DNA of 64,000 nucleotides from Macrotrachela quadricornifera. Its lineage: Eukaryota > Rotifera > Eurotatoria > Philodinida > Philodinidae. Location: the NCBI GenBank assembly GCA_022393335.1, contig JAJEKB010020775.1:188256-252255 (forward strand), written 5' to 3'. Below, one piece after another: positions 36,063 through 48,243 of this stretch. The notes beneath the pieces were generated by a model that saw only the letters and a program-made list of their open reading frames with translations, was not told the DNA's origin and ran no database searches. The position numbers were made by a program, and so were the translations under genes. Numbering within the stretch: position 1 is the stretch's first letter; each line of letters begins with the position of its first letter.

Positions 36063-37592
36063 CTTAAAAAGAAATGGTCAAATTTCAATATCAAAATTTA
36101 AAAAAAAGACTACCAATTCAGTACTCAAAAAAATTCCTTTTCTACCTTCGGTACATTTAAATTTATTGCTACAATTCAAATTGCTAAAATTGATACATAA
36201 ATAAAATGTAATTCTCATATAAGAATAATAAAATTATTTTTAATTTCTTTTCCAATTCACAAATATTATAGGATACAAGTAGACAACTTTAGTTGAAATG
36301 TAAACAGCTGCTTTGGAATTTTATCTACATTTTTGTGTCTCAACATATCTTTCTAGTTTTGATATGAATCGATCTAAGAAAGTTGTCTGATCAAACGTTT
36401 CTAAAGATCTAAAATTTTAAAATAATTATTGATCAATGTTAATTCTCTTAAAAATCTTACACTAATAAAATTTTTTCGATTATTTTTATTCCTTCAAATC
36501 ATTTTCATTTACCATGATATAATGCTACCACGAAAATGATCTGCATTTATCAAACTAATCAACAATACAAGAGTGTATGAAATAATTTTATACGCATATT
36601 GATTCCTTAGAAGAATAGATTGTCATTTACATACTTTCAAACAAATTTTTGTATCACAAATATGTTTACTCAATTTACTAAAACTAGAAAGAATAGGACG
36701 ATCAAGTGATTTTGTTTTATTTTTTTATTCCAAAAAGGAAAACGACAGAGGATGTACACTCGGGAATTATTTATCCATCATCAAGATGCAAATGATAATT
36801 ATATTATAGAAGAGATTTATAACTATTCAATTAAATGGTATACACAACAATACTATCGTATATATACTAAGCGTTAAAAATCTTCTCCTACTTTTTTGTT
36901 TTAATTCATATATTAAAACTACAGAAGACCTGTTAAAGTTGAAATAGTCTTGACTATGAAATGCAATACGAAAAAACTACCAAATGGTAATAAAAATCTT
37001 TGGAAGACTTTTTTTTGTTGTGTAATAGAAATTTCTTTATACGAATTTTTTAGAGCTTCAGGCAGAGCATCTTTTGAAAAGAAAACACCGATATTTTATC
37101 ATTTGACTATACAGAGATACTCGCAAAAAAAAATTATACTAGAATTAATATTCTAGAACATACGGTATTTTATATTTTGATCATACAACTTTCATTTCTT
37201 CATGAAATTTAAAATGCTTATTTTTTTTGGGAAAATGATCAATGAGAAAAGCTCTAAAATATTTGATAATTTTTTTTCGTAATATCACATATTTGTTTTT
37301 TTTATTGCATTTCATATTCAAGAGTTCTTCAAATCTAACAGGTATATACATATATATAGTATTCAGTCTCAACTATTCAAACATATAATTGAATTAAATT
37401 AATCTTGTATAGTTTCAATACATGTATCAATCAAAAAAGCAGGATTAAAATTTTGATATTATCTGTAGAAAAAAAATTATACCGAAAAAGTACATTTAAT
37501 CCATCAAAGTATAAGTGATCAACGGTTGGCAAATATAAAAAATTTTGTAAGGTTATATTTGTATTCCCAAACTTCTACGTTGTATGTTTGTA
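36063..37592. other. No gene recognised
   Basis: AT-rich, no exon with clear splice sites. The missing first exon of the decayed gene at 32506-36062 would be expected here. Confidence 0.45.
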
Positions 37593-38369
37593 ACAGGTGA
37601 TCGAAAATTATTTGGACAAAATGTTGCTGCACTTTTGACCTGCTAGAAACTACTTCGCACAAATTAAAAGCTACACATTGGAACCAGAAATTTGTGCTCT
37701 TGTCGAATATGGGTTCGGAAATTTTGTCAGAGTTTCAATTTGAGAGTAGTGAAATAATATTTGAAGAGTCTAGAAATTTAGTTTGGACAAAGCTTGAATA
37801 TCGGAGGTTCTGGTGAATATGTTTCTTTATTTTGGTCTGTTTGACAGTATTCCAGACGAACAAAATACATTAGGTTGTGATCTGAATTTTCTGCTCTATT
37901 TGAATATTATTTTAATGATGAACATACAGGCTTTTCTTTGATCAGTAAATCCTTTCTCGAATATATGAAAAATTTCTGGAAGTGGTCGTTTTGTAGAGCG
38001 GACAACTCTCTACCAAATGTGGTATTGGATTAAGTTGGCTGTCTTGAACATAAAAAAATGCATTTTATAGAGTAACTTCTGATCTAAAACTTGATGTATA
38101 AACAAAGATTCCAACTTTTAGTTTCTGTTCACAATAGTGAAAATACTAAAACATGTCGAGAAACTTTCTGTTCAAACTAAGTTTTTTTTTGAGCTCTTCA
38201 AAGATTATTTCATCACTCTCAAACTGAAACTCTACCAAAATTGCCGAGTCCATATTCGAAAAGAGCACAAAAGTCTGGCTCTAGCAGATAGCTTTTGATT
38301 TGAGAGAAGTAATTTCTCGCGGATCAAAAGTATATCAACATTTTGTCCAAATAATTTCCGACCACCCAT
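37593..38369. mobile_element. TA-flanked foldback element (777 bp)
   Basis: Ends ACAGGTGATCGAAAATTA and the complement of ATGGGTGGTCGGAAATTA, both continuing TTTGGACAAAATGTTG. TA flanks at 37591-37592 and 38370-38371. Arms pair over most of their length with moderate divergence. No coding capacity. Confidence 0.82.
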
Positions 38370-39267
38370 TATTAGGGAGAAATGTAAAACAAATATAACT
38401 TGTAGGGTGCACCAGTGTGAAAAAAGAAAAATCAAACGATGTATCGATCTCATTATATATTGTTGCCTTTTTATATCGAATAATATCAATTCGTTTTTGA
38501 GCCGACAATATAATTATTTCTGTGTTAGAGTTATAAGAGATATCCTATCAAGAAAAGAATCAATTTCGTAGTTAATGCTAGGTAAAATGAAATGAGATCT
38601 TTTTCATATATAGCTGACAATGATTATGCGACTTCTTAGGATTACAAAATTCAATAATATTTATAGTTTGTACATGGAAGAAAATACTCTTTATTTAGTT
38701 TATAACATAAGTATTGCTATAAAAAGAAAACAGAAAATCATCATAAGAATTTGTGTCTAATTAATTTTCAAATTCTGATAAGATAATATACTTTTAGTTA
38801 AAGTATTCATAGATAAAAAGTTAAAGATGATTTTTAAATGCAAGAGTCAATTACTATAAGACATCTGATTAAGTGTATCAAACTATCGTAAAAATTGTTT
38901 TATACAAAAAAGTAGATATTTACTCTATGTGCTACTTCTATTAGAACAGTAAGCAAATTATTAACTAGATGAATAAAATAATTCTTTTTGTTTTTTTTGT
39001 AAAATAAATTGGTGTATTTGAAACTCCTCTCAGTTTATATATTAACTATCACACGTAACTCTAGGAATTTATAAATAAAACTTCTTAAGATTTTTACCAG
39101 TAGATATAAGACTTTTATTAATCTTGAATGGGTTATTATCTTCAGTTTTGATTGTTTATACTAATGTGAAAAAGTTTTATCAATCCCGAAATCTTTTTTA
39201 TTGTATCCGTAATATAAGTATTATCAAGCATAAAGTTTATAAATAGAATGTAATTATATTTGTATTT
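38370..39267. other. No gene recognised; 3' side of the dehydrogenase gene
   Basis: AT-rich sequence with no coding or repeat signal that I can support. Confidence 0.5.
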
Positions 39268-40152
39268 TCAATGCGCGGAAGAAATCAGGTGAGACGTGTG
39301 TTCCCAAACCTTCTGTATCATATCTTTGTCTACTGGTTTCTTTTTTGTTACAGTTTCACCTCTATCATTGACATATCTCCAACCTTTATCTGTTCCGAGC
39401 ATTCCATGTATCATAAACTCAGCACAATCTTCTGGATTGACACCAAGACCTATCGCCGTGGCACATTTCAATGGTAATCGAGCCCAAAAGGGTAAACTAT
39501 CGGCTATTGGTGTTCGAACAACACCTGGATATGCATGTGTAAATGTTACATTTGTATTTTCAGGTTGTGAAGCGAGATATTGTATAACAAGATCGGTAAA
39601 TGTTATAGTATGATTAGCTGCTGCAGAAAGGGAATATGTGCTTTCAAGCGCCATATCATTCCAATTGATTTTTGATGGATTACCATTCACACTATCTAAT
39701 ACAAATAGAACTTTACCTCCATTTTGAGATGATCGAAGTAATGGAAGAAGTTCTTGTACAAATAGAACTCGACCATAATAATGCAATGCCATCTTATTAT
39801 CAATATTTTCTGCTGTTGGTGTACGACCAGCCATTGTCAAGATTCCTTGTGTTAATATTAACATATCTACTGCATTAATTTTTTGTGCAGCCACTCGAAT
39901 TTCAGACATAAGTGATACATCAGCACGAATAAACTTTGAATTTGAACCTAGTTGTGGTAGTATAGCATTGGCAGCAGCCTCATTTCGTCCAATAATAGTA
40001 ATATGAGCAGATGGACAATGTTGAGCTATTGATAGTGCGATTGCTCGCCCAATACCCGATGTGCCACCAGCAACGACAACGTGTGGAGATGGTTTTATAG
40101 ATGATAAGATGCGATTGTTTGAGGCAGATACAGCTCGTACAGCACTAGTCAT
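39268..40152 (-). CDS. Short-chain dehydrogenase/reductase (SDR)
   Basis: Intact, intronless 294-residue SDR. The Rossmann cofactor loop GGTSGIGR lies at 29-36 after the beta strand HVVVAG. A basic residue after beta-2 (IIGRNE, Arg56) favours NADP(H). An acidic residue occurs in RADVS (Asp78). The position of the usual NNAG motif holds LTQG (100-103). The catalytic Ser is in LDSVNG (Ser154) and the Tyr in TYSLSAAAN (Tyr173). The Lys normally four residues after the Tyr is Ala177, so the classical YxxxK motif is incomplete. A PG motif (AYPGVV) follows at 208-213. No signal peptide or membrane segment, so cytosolic. Substrate unknown. The sequence style (YSL.AA.NH) recalls fungal SDRs, which would be worth testing for transfer. 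Confidence 0.9.
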   Translation of the reverse strand: MTSAVRAVSASNNRILSSIKPSPHVVVAGGTSGIGRAIALSIAQHCPSAHITIIGRNEAAANAILPQLGSNSKFIRADVSLMSEIRVAAQKINAVDMLILTQGILTMAGRTPTAENIDNKMALHYYGRVLFVQELLPLLRSSQNGGKVLFVLDSVNGNPSKINWNDMALESTYSLSAAANHTITFTDLVIQYLASQPENTNVTFTHAYPGVVRTPIADSLPFWARLPLKCATAIGLGVNPEDCAEFMIHGMLGTDKGWRYVNDRGETVTKKKPVDKDMIQKVWEHTSHLISSAH

Positions 40153-40359
40153 CTTACAGTATGTCGATTATGTATGTAAAAAGAATGCTATACAAGTTAC
40201 AATAAACAATGTAGAGGAGTCAAAAGCTCAATACTCTAATATACTATTCATAGAATCAAAAACGATACAAAGAACTAGATAGTGCCGACATCCTATATGT
40301 TTGTTTCGTTTCTATAAATTAGAGTTATCAAAACGAAGTGCAGTTATTTCGATGTTATT

Positions 40360-40520
40360 ACTCTAGGCAAGATGTTTGTTCTTGAAAATAAATTCTTTAA
40401 AAAAATCGACTTTTTCTATGCACTGATCGATTAATGTACTTTCACCAATCAATGCCTAGAATAAGTCGATTTTTTCAAAGTATTTATTTTCAAGAACAAA
40501 CATCTTGACTAGGATAGAAG
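40360..40520. repeat. Short inverted repeat (about 160 bp)
   Basis: CAAGATGTTTGTTCTTGAAA at about 40369 pairs with its complement near 40485-40507, and AAAAAATCGACTT with AAGTCGATTTTTT. No target duplication established. Confidence 0.65.
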
Positions 40521-40759
40521 ATACAAAACATTAGAATTCTCGTTATTAAGTAGTTCAAAAGAGGGTGTTCGCAGATGATCGCGTATTTCACAGATATCTC
40601 TCATTAAGTGCGCGAGTAATGCCTTATTGTAATCGATAAAATGATTATTAGTCTGTTTTGAAACGAATTCTGGTACTTTAAAATGCTATTCTTTCTCCTT
40701 TTTCTTATCAATAAAAAAAAATAGTGCAATTGATAAGAACAAAATGAAGATAATTGAAT

Positions 40760-40798
40760 ATTTTGTCGCAACGTTATTTATGGGATGTCCTGTACTCT
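40760..40798. repeat. Solo terminus of a CATAAATAAC foldback element
   Basis: GTTATTTATGGGATGTCCTGTA matches, in complement, the ends of the elements at 4340 and 11843 (CAGG...CATAAATAAC). The partner end is not seen nearby, so this is an orphan end. Confidence 0.5.
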
Positions 40799-42832
40799 TA
40801 GTCACAATGTAGCATAAACTCTTCATGTTTGGCTATATGAGAGACATTTGTGATGTGTACATGATGATAAAAAGAGACATCGAAATCTAGATCAATTCAA
40901 TCTTGATCATCCATGTTTTTTTTCAAGAGAAATAGTTTGTCGTCACAACGTGTTATACTATTTTATCGCATCCTCGATTAAATCGAACTTGTCTGAGTTA
41001 TTTTCCACATATCTGAAAAAATATCTATTTTAAAACAGAATTATTATATTCTTTTTCTCTCTCTCTTATATTTATCCCATCAAAAAAAATGTCTAATAAC
41101 TATTTTGGCGATTTAGTTTTAAATAAAAAATTTAAATTTAGATGGTGATGGATTGACAACATATAAAAATCTCATTCACATTATTTTGCCGTTCGTAATA
41201 TAATCCTTTACCATGTGCATAAAAAACAAATATTACCGTTTCTTTTATTAAAACGTCCGTGTATGTTGTCTATGGAGAATGAAAGAAAAAAGTGTCTGAT
41301 ATAGTGTATAATAGAAAGACAAATGTCACATTTTCTTTTTTGCAATGTCATGCGTAATAGAAAAAGAGAAAATTATAAGTTTGTGTATGACGTGTCTGGT
41401 AGAAAAAAGGACGTTGAATTAATCAAATGATTTATAACTAGACCACTAAAAACACGTTATAAACCTTTGAATTTATGATTTGTAATATGGGGTTGTACGC
41501 CTCTTCAAGACATAAGAGGATATCTACTTACATATTGTCTAAAAAAATTTGAAATAGAATATGAAAATTCAAATTAAATTAACAAGATCAAAACGTCTAT
41601 GTTAAAGATGTCAAGATTAGAGCCTGAACAGTTCAGTTTTAGTTCGGATCTGTTTCGAATCGATTCTCGATCTAGTCTTCTGATCTGAAATCGTTAGAGG
41701 CCTAGTCAAGATAAATAAAAATATTCTATAATCCTTTGCAGGATTTATCATAGGAAGGGCTATGAAATATATTTAAAGGTTTTGTTATTCAACGTTTTCA
41801 TCCTAAGAGATTATTGTCGGATGAGTAAGAGTAGATTATTTGATTGTTTTTCTTGCAGTGTTATCTTCTTGATATAAATAAAATAAAATAATTTAGGCAT
41901 TTTCTTCGTCATTTAAATATTTCAGTAGTTTTCAACCATATTGTCTGATAGTCGTCGCGCATCTTGTGTCTCTTTCCACGAGCAGCAGCACTTCTTCTAC
42001 TAATGTTTCAGCATTTTAGGAACCAAAATAAAATAAGAGAATGGTTCATAAATTGCTTTTCCGAAGAAAAATTATATATTTCTATAATAGCTCGATCAGA
42101 TAGCCTAGTGTTTTTATCAATAGTAATAGACATATTCATAGATCATATTCATAAACATATGGTTGCTGAATATATTTTGGAAATATTACTAACTAATTTA
42201 TTAAAAAGAGTTTAACTCTTTCACAGCTTTATTTATGGCTCGTAGTTTTCTTTCTATTGTCTATTGGTGTGCAAAAACAGTAAGACTTTGTTTTTCGATC
42301 ACACATACGTGCATCTAGGAACACATGAATCCGAAACAAGTAGTACCAAGGATGTACAAAATAATTCAAAAAGAGAAATGCTACATAGTCGCAATTCAAA
42401 GACAAGAATGATTGCGCACCATATGATCCACTAGTCCTTAATTACACCTACGTTCCATTCTATGTTCACCTACCACTGATATACGTTTATACAGTTAGGC
42501 ATAGTACATCTGCTACTACTGTGCAGACTTCGAAAGAAGTGTTCGATGTTAAAATATGTAGAGGATACATTGTATGACTACTTGGGCAAAAAAGTAGCGA
42601 TCGACATGCATAAAGATGGTCTAGGAATATTTTTCTACACTAGATAAAATCCACAAAATACTTTTCAGCATGAAAGAATATGTAGGATTTCTTCTAATGT
42701 ACATTTAAGTTATGCTTTAGAAGAAACCAGATTTAGGATCTTATCCCATAGAGTTAAAAAGACAAATAGTAGCTAGAATAAAAAGTTTTTATGATTTTTA
42801 CTTTATTCGATGTCGCCATTTACATAAGATAT
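40799..42832. other. No gene recognised
   Basis: About 2 kb of AT-rich sequence without supported exons or repeats. Confidence 0.5.
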
Positions 42833-44380
42833 TTACTGTTTTTCGTATTCTTTATCATTCTTGAAATTGTCCGAATGTGGATCATTATCACCCCAAGTAA
42901 GAGCACCATGATCTATTACTCTTTCGCCATCGATCCATTCTCCCTTGAATTTGTTACCTTTGACAAAATAATATGAACCTTTTCCATGTTGTTTTCCACC
43001 TTTGAATTCTCCCTCGAATCGATCACCATATGACCATGTGAAGATGCCTTCACCCTCCTGCTTATCGTCCACCCAATCACCTACATATTTATCACCATTC
43101 ACAAAATAAAAGCTACCTTTTCCATGCATTTTATCATTTTTAAATTGTCCCTCGTATCTGCCCATAGCCAGGCTGGCAATACCATAACCGGCTTTTTTGT
43201 CCTCAATCCAATTACCTGTATAGTTGTCACCATTGACAAAAATATACGAACCTCTTCCATGCCTTTGACCTTCTTTCATTGATCCTTCATATTTATCGCC
43301 ATTAGACCAGATAAAAACACCTTCACCTGTCATCATACCATCTACCCATTTACCTATATATTTATGACCATTTGCAAAATCCATTTTACCTTTACCATGT
43401 TTCTTGCCATCTTTCCATTCTCCTTCATATCTATTTCCTAGTGTATCAACATTAATATGAAATATCGATGGCTTTTCTAGACTTGTTGAAAGATTGATTT
43501 CATTTTTTGACGGAAATATGGCTTGAAATAAAGGCTTAATCAAAACTTTAATAATAGTTGATGATACAAACGTAGATAATGATTTGTCAATAATAATAAT
43601 TAGTAATAAAGCAGTGATTAATACAATCAAGTGTGGCATCAATGAAAATACTCGGCTTTTGCACCATTTTGATGGTATACTATTAACTACGCCATTATCT
43701 GTGTAAGATAACATTGATGATAATACACATTGATCGCCTTCTCGTAAACATAATACAGATGAAGATGTCTTATCTTGAACATCATTCACAACATGTAAAC
43801 AAGTACCTGGACATAGAATAATTTCATTTTGATTTGGAGAATGACTGTAATCGGATATATCTTTTCCATTTAATGCTTCAATGAAACATAATGTAGAATT
43901 TGGTTCGAGAATATCTTTGATAATATTATCAGATGATGAACATGAAATTATATTCCACCAGATAAACTTGTCATCTTTCTTTAATTTCTTGCTTAGATCT
44001 TTGTGCACACCTCCCCACACATTTATTCGACTATTGGGTAATTTTCGCACTGCACTATCGAATAATTTTAGATAGGAAAACCAAGATTTTGAAATGGATC
44101 GATCTTTAGAGTGAAAATCTCTTTGAATTATTTGATAAAGACAATTATTATTCCATTCCATTGTATAAAGAAAGATAGCAGCTGATTCATCAATTGTAAG
44201 ATTATGTTCAGAAGGAAAATGACATTTAGCTTTAGCTATTTCAATAAATTCATTCAATTGATCGATTCGAGGAATGATAGATTCTAGAGCTTGTTCTAGA
44301 GGTACAAGTGGATATGACAAATATTCATTGACAAGTGAAAGATCTAATGGATATAGTTCGGTATCAATAAAACGATGCAT
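42833..44380 (-). CDS. ART-like domain / TM / MORN-repeat protein
   Basis: Intact single-exon gene of 515 residues. Residues 1-205 resemble the arginine ADP-ribosyltransferase fold of bdelloid ART proteins: INVWGGVHKDLSKKLKKDDK (119-138), FIWWNIISCSSS (139-150), then STLCFIEALNGKDIS and NEIILCPGTCLHVV. The R-S-E triad looks altered: the Arg expected after VW/VY is Gly123, the Ser-rich motif is present, and of the E-x-E only Glu186 remains. A hydrophobic segment at 248-264 (MPHLIVLITALLLIIII) is a probable single membrane span. Residues 318-497 hold eight MORN repeats of about 23 residues (YEGEWKDGKKHGKG type), usually membrane-binding or scaffolding units. No signal peptide, so both ends may be cytosolic-side dependent on topology. 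Possibly a catalytically weak or dead ART tethered to membranes. Confidence 0.85.
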   Translation of the reverse strand: MHRFIDTELYPLDLSLVNEYLSYPLVPLEQALESIIPRIDQLNEFIEIAKAKCHFPSEHNLTIDESAAIFLYTMEWNNNCLYQIIQRDFHSKDRSISKSWFSYLKLFDSAVRKLPNSRINVWGGVHKDLSKKLKKDDKFIWWNIISCSSSDNIIKDILEPNSTLCFIEALNGKDISDYSHSPNQNEIILCPGTCLHVVNDVQDKTSSSVLCLREGDQCVLSSMLSYTDNGVVNSIPSKWCKSRVFSLMPHLIVLITALLLIIIIDKSLSTFVSSTIIKVLIKPLFQAIFPSKNEINLSTSLEKPSIFHINVDTLGNRYEGEWKDGKKHGKGKMDFANGHKYIGKWVDGMMTGEGVFIWSNGDKYEGSMKEGQRHGRGSYIFVNGDNYTGNWIEDKKAGYGIASLAMGRYEGQFKNDKMHGKGSFYFVNGDKYVGDWVDDKQEGEGIFTWSYGDRFEGEFKGGKQHGKGSYYFVKGNKFKGEWIDGERVIDHGALTWGDNDPHSDNFKNDKEYEKQ

Positions 44381-45937
44381 TTTTAATACAAACTATGACT
44401 GTTTATTAATAAATCATCATTTGAAAAAAATGGTAAACGAATGATTTTTGTGTATGTTGATCAATGCCAGTTAACGACACGTGCAACTTGAGTAAAAAAC
44501 AAAATTCCATTTACCATTCTTTTGTTATAAACGAATGCTTTCATGACATGAGTGAAGCAATTGCATATTGTGTAGAGGAGCGCTATATAGAGAGAATCAA
44601 TATTAAGTTTTGATGTGGTGCGATAAGAAAAAGTAAACACATACTTAAGAATTTTTTATTTTTGAAGTTCTTAATGAAAGCTATTGATATAACTAAATGA
44701 CAAACAAGTTGATTGTTGTTACTTCTGTTAACTAATACCTTCACTCGATCAATTCATTCTAATGAATTTTTCTATAAACATCTTTCTTTCTGATTGATAA
44801 TACATTACGACAAAGTTACAGATACAAAAAAAAAATTTCAAATTCAAACAATGAGTAACAGTGGCACAATAAATGAAAGTATTTGGTCGCCTGTCACAGT
44901 TTTAACAGAATTGAGGACAGTTATGCTTCAGAAATTAAAGAAACAGTTGTCTTTCGCTTACATTTATACCAACGATCCTTTTTTTCCATTATTCTTTATT
45001 TTTTTGTTTCTAAAATGACTATATTTATTTTGTTCCAATGTATGAACTATTTGAACATAGATGTTTTCATCAAAGAATGAAAATGGATTAATTAATCTCT
45101 CTCATTTCACTCATTTCAAGCAACGATTAATTTGATTCATAGTATAAATAATAAACTAAAATATACTTCTATTCATCATATTTAAAGGCTTGTTATATTT
45201 ATAAACAATTATATGCTTTTCTAACTAACTCAATAGTATTGGTACATTTGAGCTGAATGATAGTGATAGTACGTTCATACGACCAGTGTTGAAAATGACA
45301 TTATTGCATAGTAGTACTCACCATACAAAATAACAATCAACAGTCATATGAAAATAGGCGAATACATCTTCGCTCATTCTATGACTAGGTCAATATGACA
45401 ACCTCCAGCTCTTTGAGTAGAGAAGAGCTGGATTATTAAATACTTCGTCATTCAAAAATATGTTGGCTATGATAATACGCCCACTTATGGCCAAAACAAT
45501 CCAATCGAATGAATACTTTTATATTGACACTAAAGCATAGCATTCGACAGATAAATTAAAAATCTGAAATCCGTAATATATGGTCAAGAATCAAATGAAC
45601 AATGTTGAATTTTAATTACATTACGAACATACAGATAGAACAACTTTAGCTTTAATGATTGTTTTTCATTCTTTTACAGCCATAAGTCAATAGATTATAA
45701 AAAGAAAAATTTAGAATAAATGATAATTTTTAAGAGATAGAAATTTATTTTGATTGAAAAAGTCATAAATCGTTAAATTTAACATTGAATATTTGGATCA
45801 AGACGGATAGTTCGATTCATTTTCGAATCAGAAATATACACTAAATATTTATCCATGATTTCAATATCAAAAATTTTTACACTTATTATTGTCAAATTTC
45901 AAATAAATTTTCCTGTTAATTATACACGGTTGCAAAT
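44381..45937. other. No gene recognised
   Basis: Upstream region of the ART-MORN gene and further AT-rich sequence; nothing supported. Confidence 0.5.
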
Positions 45938-46858
45938 AATATTATTCCAGTGGATGCCACTTAAAATTTTCAATAGAGGAGATAATGAATTTTGTACCAA
46001 ATGAAAGCTCGTCAAAAATGCGGTTTATTGATACTAAATAGTAAGGATTATGCAAGCTTTTCAATATCGAACATAAAAAACGTTCAAAAATTCTATACTT
46101 TTTTTTACAGTAGAAAAGTAAGGTGGCACTAATTGAAAAATGAAACAATGTGTGTATTTTGGATATTTTTACATGGTTCGATAGATTTCGTCGAGCTCTA
46201 CAAAACTGGATATATGAAAAAACTTTTAAACATAGTTGTTGAATTAAAATCCACTGAAAACTGTCTAAAAAATGAACAAAAAAACACTCATTTTTTTATA
46301 GAGAAAAGCCGTGATCGTTTTACACTAAATTCAGCTATTTTCCATTAGTATCCTTATGTAAGATTCTTGAAGGCATACTCATTCGATGCAGTTTTTTACG
46401 TCGTATCGAATGAGTATATTTTGAAATGTCTGAGACAGTAAAAATAATTAAAAAAAGGTTAATTTTGTCAAAAATTTCAGTGTTTTTCTTCGATTTCAAA
46501 AATATGACTTTAACGTTTTTTAAGATTTTTACAAACAGTTTTTTGAATTTTTTCATCACAAAAAGTGACTCAGAAAATTTTTCGCATATACAGCTTTGTA
46601 AAGCTCGACGGAATCTATCGAATCATATAAAAATATCCAAAAAAAACCACATTGATCCATTTTTCAATTACTGACACCTTACTTTTCTATTGCAAAAAAG
46701 TATAGAATTTTTAAAAGCTTTTTATGTTCGATAATAAAAAGCTTGCATAATCCTTACTATTTACCATCAATAAACTCTATTTATGACAAGCTTTCATTTG
46801 ATATAAAATACATTATCTCTTCTATTGGAAATTCTAAGCGACATCCCTGGAATAATAT
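45938..46858. mobile_element. Foldback element related to 19587-20543
   Basis: About 920 bp; ends ATATTATTCCAGTGGATG and the complement of ATATTATTCCAGGGATG. Arms share blocks with the palindrome at 19587 (GGTTCGATAGA..TCGAGCTCTACAAAA, CGTCAAAAA..TTTATTG, an AATGAATTTTGTACCAAAT block) but are far more diverged from each other. Target duplication unclear. Confidence 0.75.
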
Positions 46859-47660
46859 CATTTCAAACCGTGTGTTTGTTATTTAACTCTTCATTCAAGA
46901 CTGTTCATTTAGTAATATAACCAGTGAAAACACTGATATATTGATTATTTGATGGCATAAATTTTGAAAAATTTAAAGTTCTACGATATTCTCAAAGTAA
47001 GATATATGCAAAATAAGTCTTTCGAGTATTTTTATTATTATAAACAAGATGAGTAGTACTATCCTGCAACGTATTTTTTTTCATTTCAAGTGGACAAGAA
47101 ATCATCACAATAGGTCAATTAAGATTTGTTCCTGCAGTTTTTGTAGAACTTTTCACTACAGATCTTTCAAAAAAAATATAAAAACTTTATCATGTATCTT
47201 TGCAGAGATATTTCCAAAACAAACTACATATGTTGCAAATATTTTGGAACATTCGACAGTTACTTTTTCATGGCATATCTTGCATTGAGATATTTACTCT
47301 TCCTTTTTCTATTCTTATTTGAATGTTTTCCGAATATGACTGAAATAAGCTTTGATAAATCATACAACCAAAATTAACTTAACGACAATCAGTTGAAATA
47401 TTTCATTTACTGCATTATTTGTAACACTTATGACAACTAAATTATTATTTAGTCATCATCTATTAATATATAATTCACTTTTCATAGTTACATTTATTAC
47501 GATACAATCGTGAGTGTGTTATTTTTCAAAAAAGTGAATATATGTGTACATTTCTTATTATAAAGAGATAAATCTTCATCCTTATTTGATATAATTCAAA
47601 TAGATCATTTCTCTGTCATTTTGTTTTTTTTGTTGCCACGTTTGATTTTAGATTTACACT
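46859..47660. other. No gene recognised
   Basis: AT-rich, no supported exon or repeat. Confidence 0.5.
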
Positions 47661-47668
47661 AATTCAAA

Positions 47669-48243
47669 TAGGGATGCACCAGTCCAGTTAACTGGGTACC
47701 CCAGTTAACTGGGACCCAGTGTCACTGGGTATTTATTTTAACTGGATACATATTCAACTGGTTTATTATTTATAAAATCATCAGTAGTTTCCTTTGTGCT
47801 AGGTATCCATGAGTCCAGTTAACTGGGTGCCCAGTGACACTGGGTACCCAGTTAACTGGGTCCCAGTGTCACTGGGTACCCAGTTAACTGGGTGTATATA
47901 GGATGTGTAAAAATATTTTTCCAGACGGGTAACACTATGATTTTAAATAGCATACATAAGGATCTTAATACCAAATTAAAGTGTGTCAAAAATGGAATTT
48001 ATTCATGCTAAATGTAGGGATGCACCAGTGAGTTAATAACTGATAACTGGGTCCCAGTTAACTGGGGGTACCCCAGTGTCACTGGGTACCCCAGTTATGA
48101 CTGGGACCCAGTTAACTGGCTACCCAGTGTCACTGGGACCCAGTTAACTGGGTCCTCCAGTTAACTGGATACCCAGTGACACTGGGTACCCCAGTTAACT
48201 GGGACCCAGTTACCAGTTATTAACTGTCACTGGTGCATCCCTA
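47669..48243. mobile_element. hAT-type element with ACTGGGTACCCAGT words, nested
   Basis: 8-bp duplication AATTCAAA at 47661-47668 and 48244-48251. The ends are TAGGGATGCACCAGTCC and the complement of TAGGGATGCACCAGTGAC. Inside, CAGTTAACTGGGTACCCAGT-type words occur in at least three blocks. A second internal left end (TAGGGATGCACCAGTGAG) starts at 48013. A fragment at 47930-48010 matches the arms of the foldback at 19587 (CAAATTAAAG, then GTGTCAAAAA). It therefore records at least three insertion events. Confidence 0.8.
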
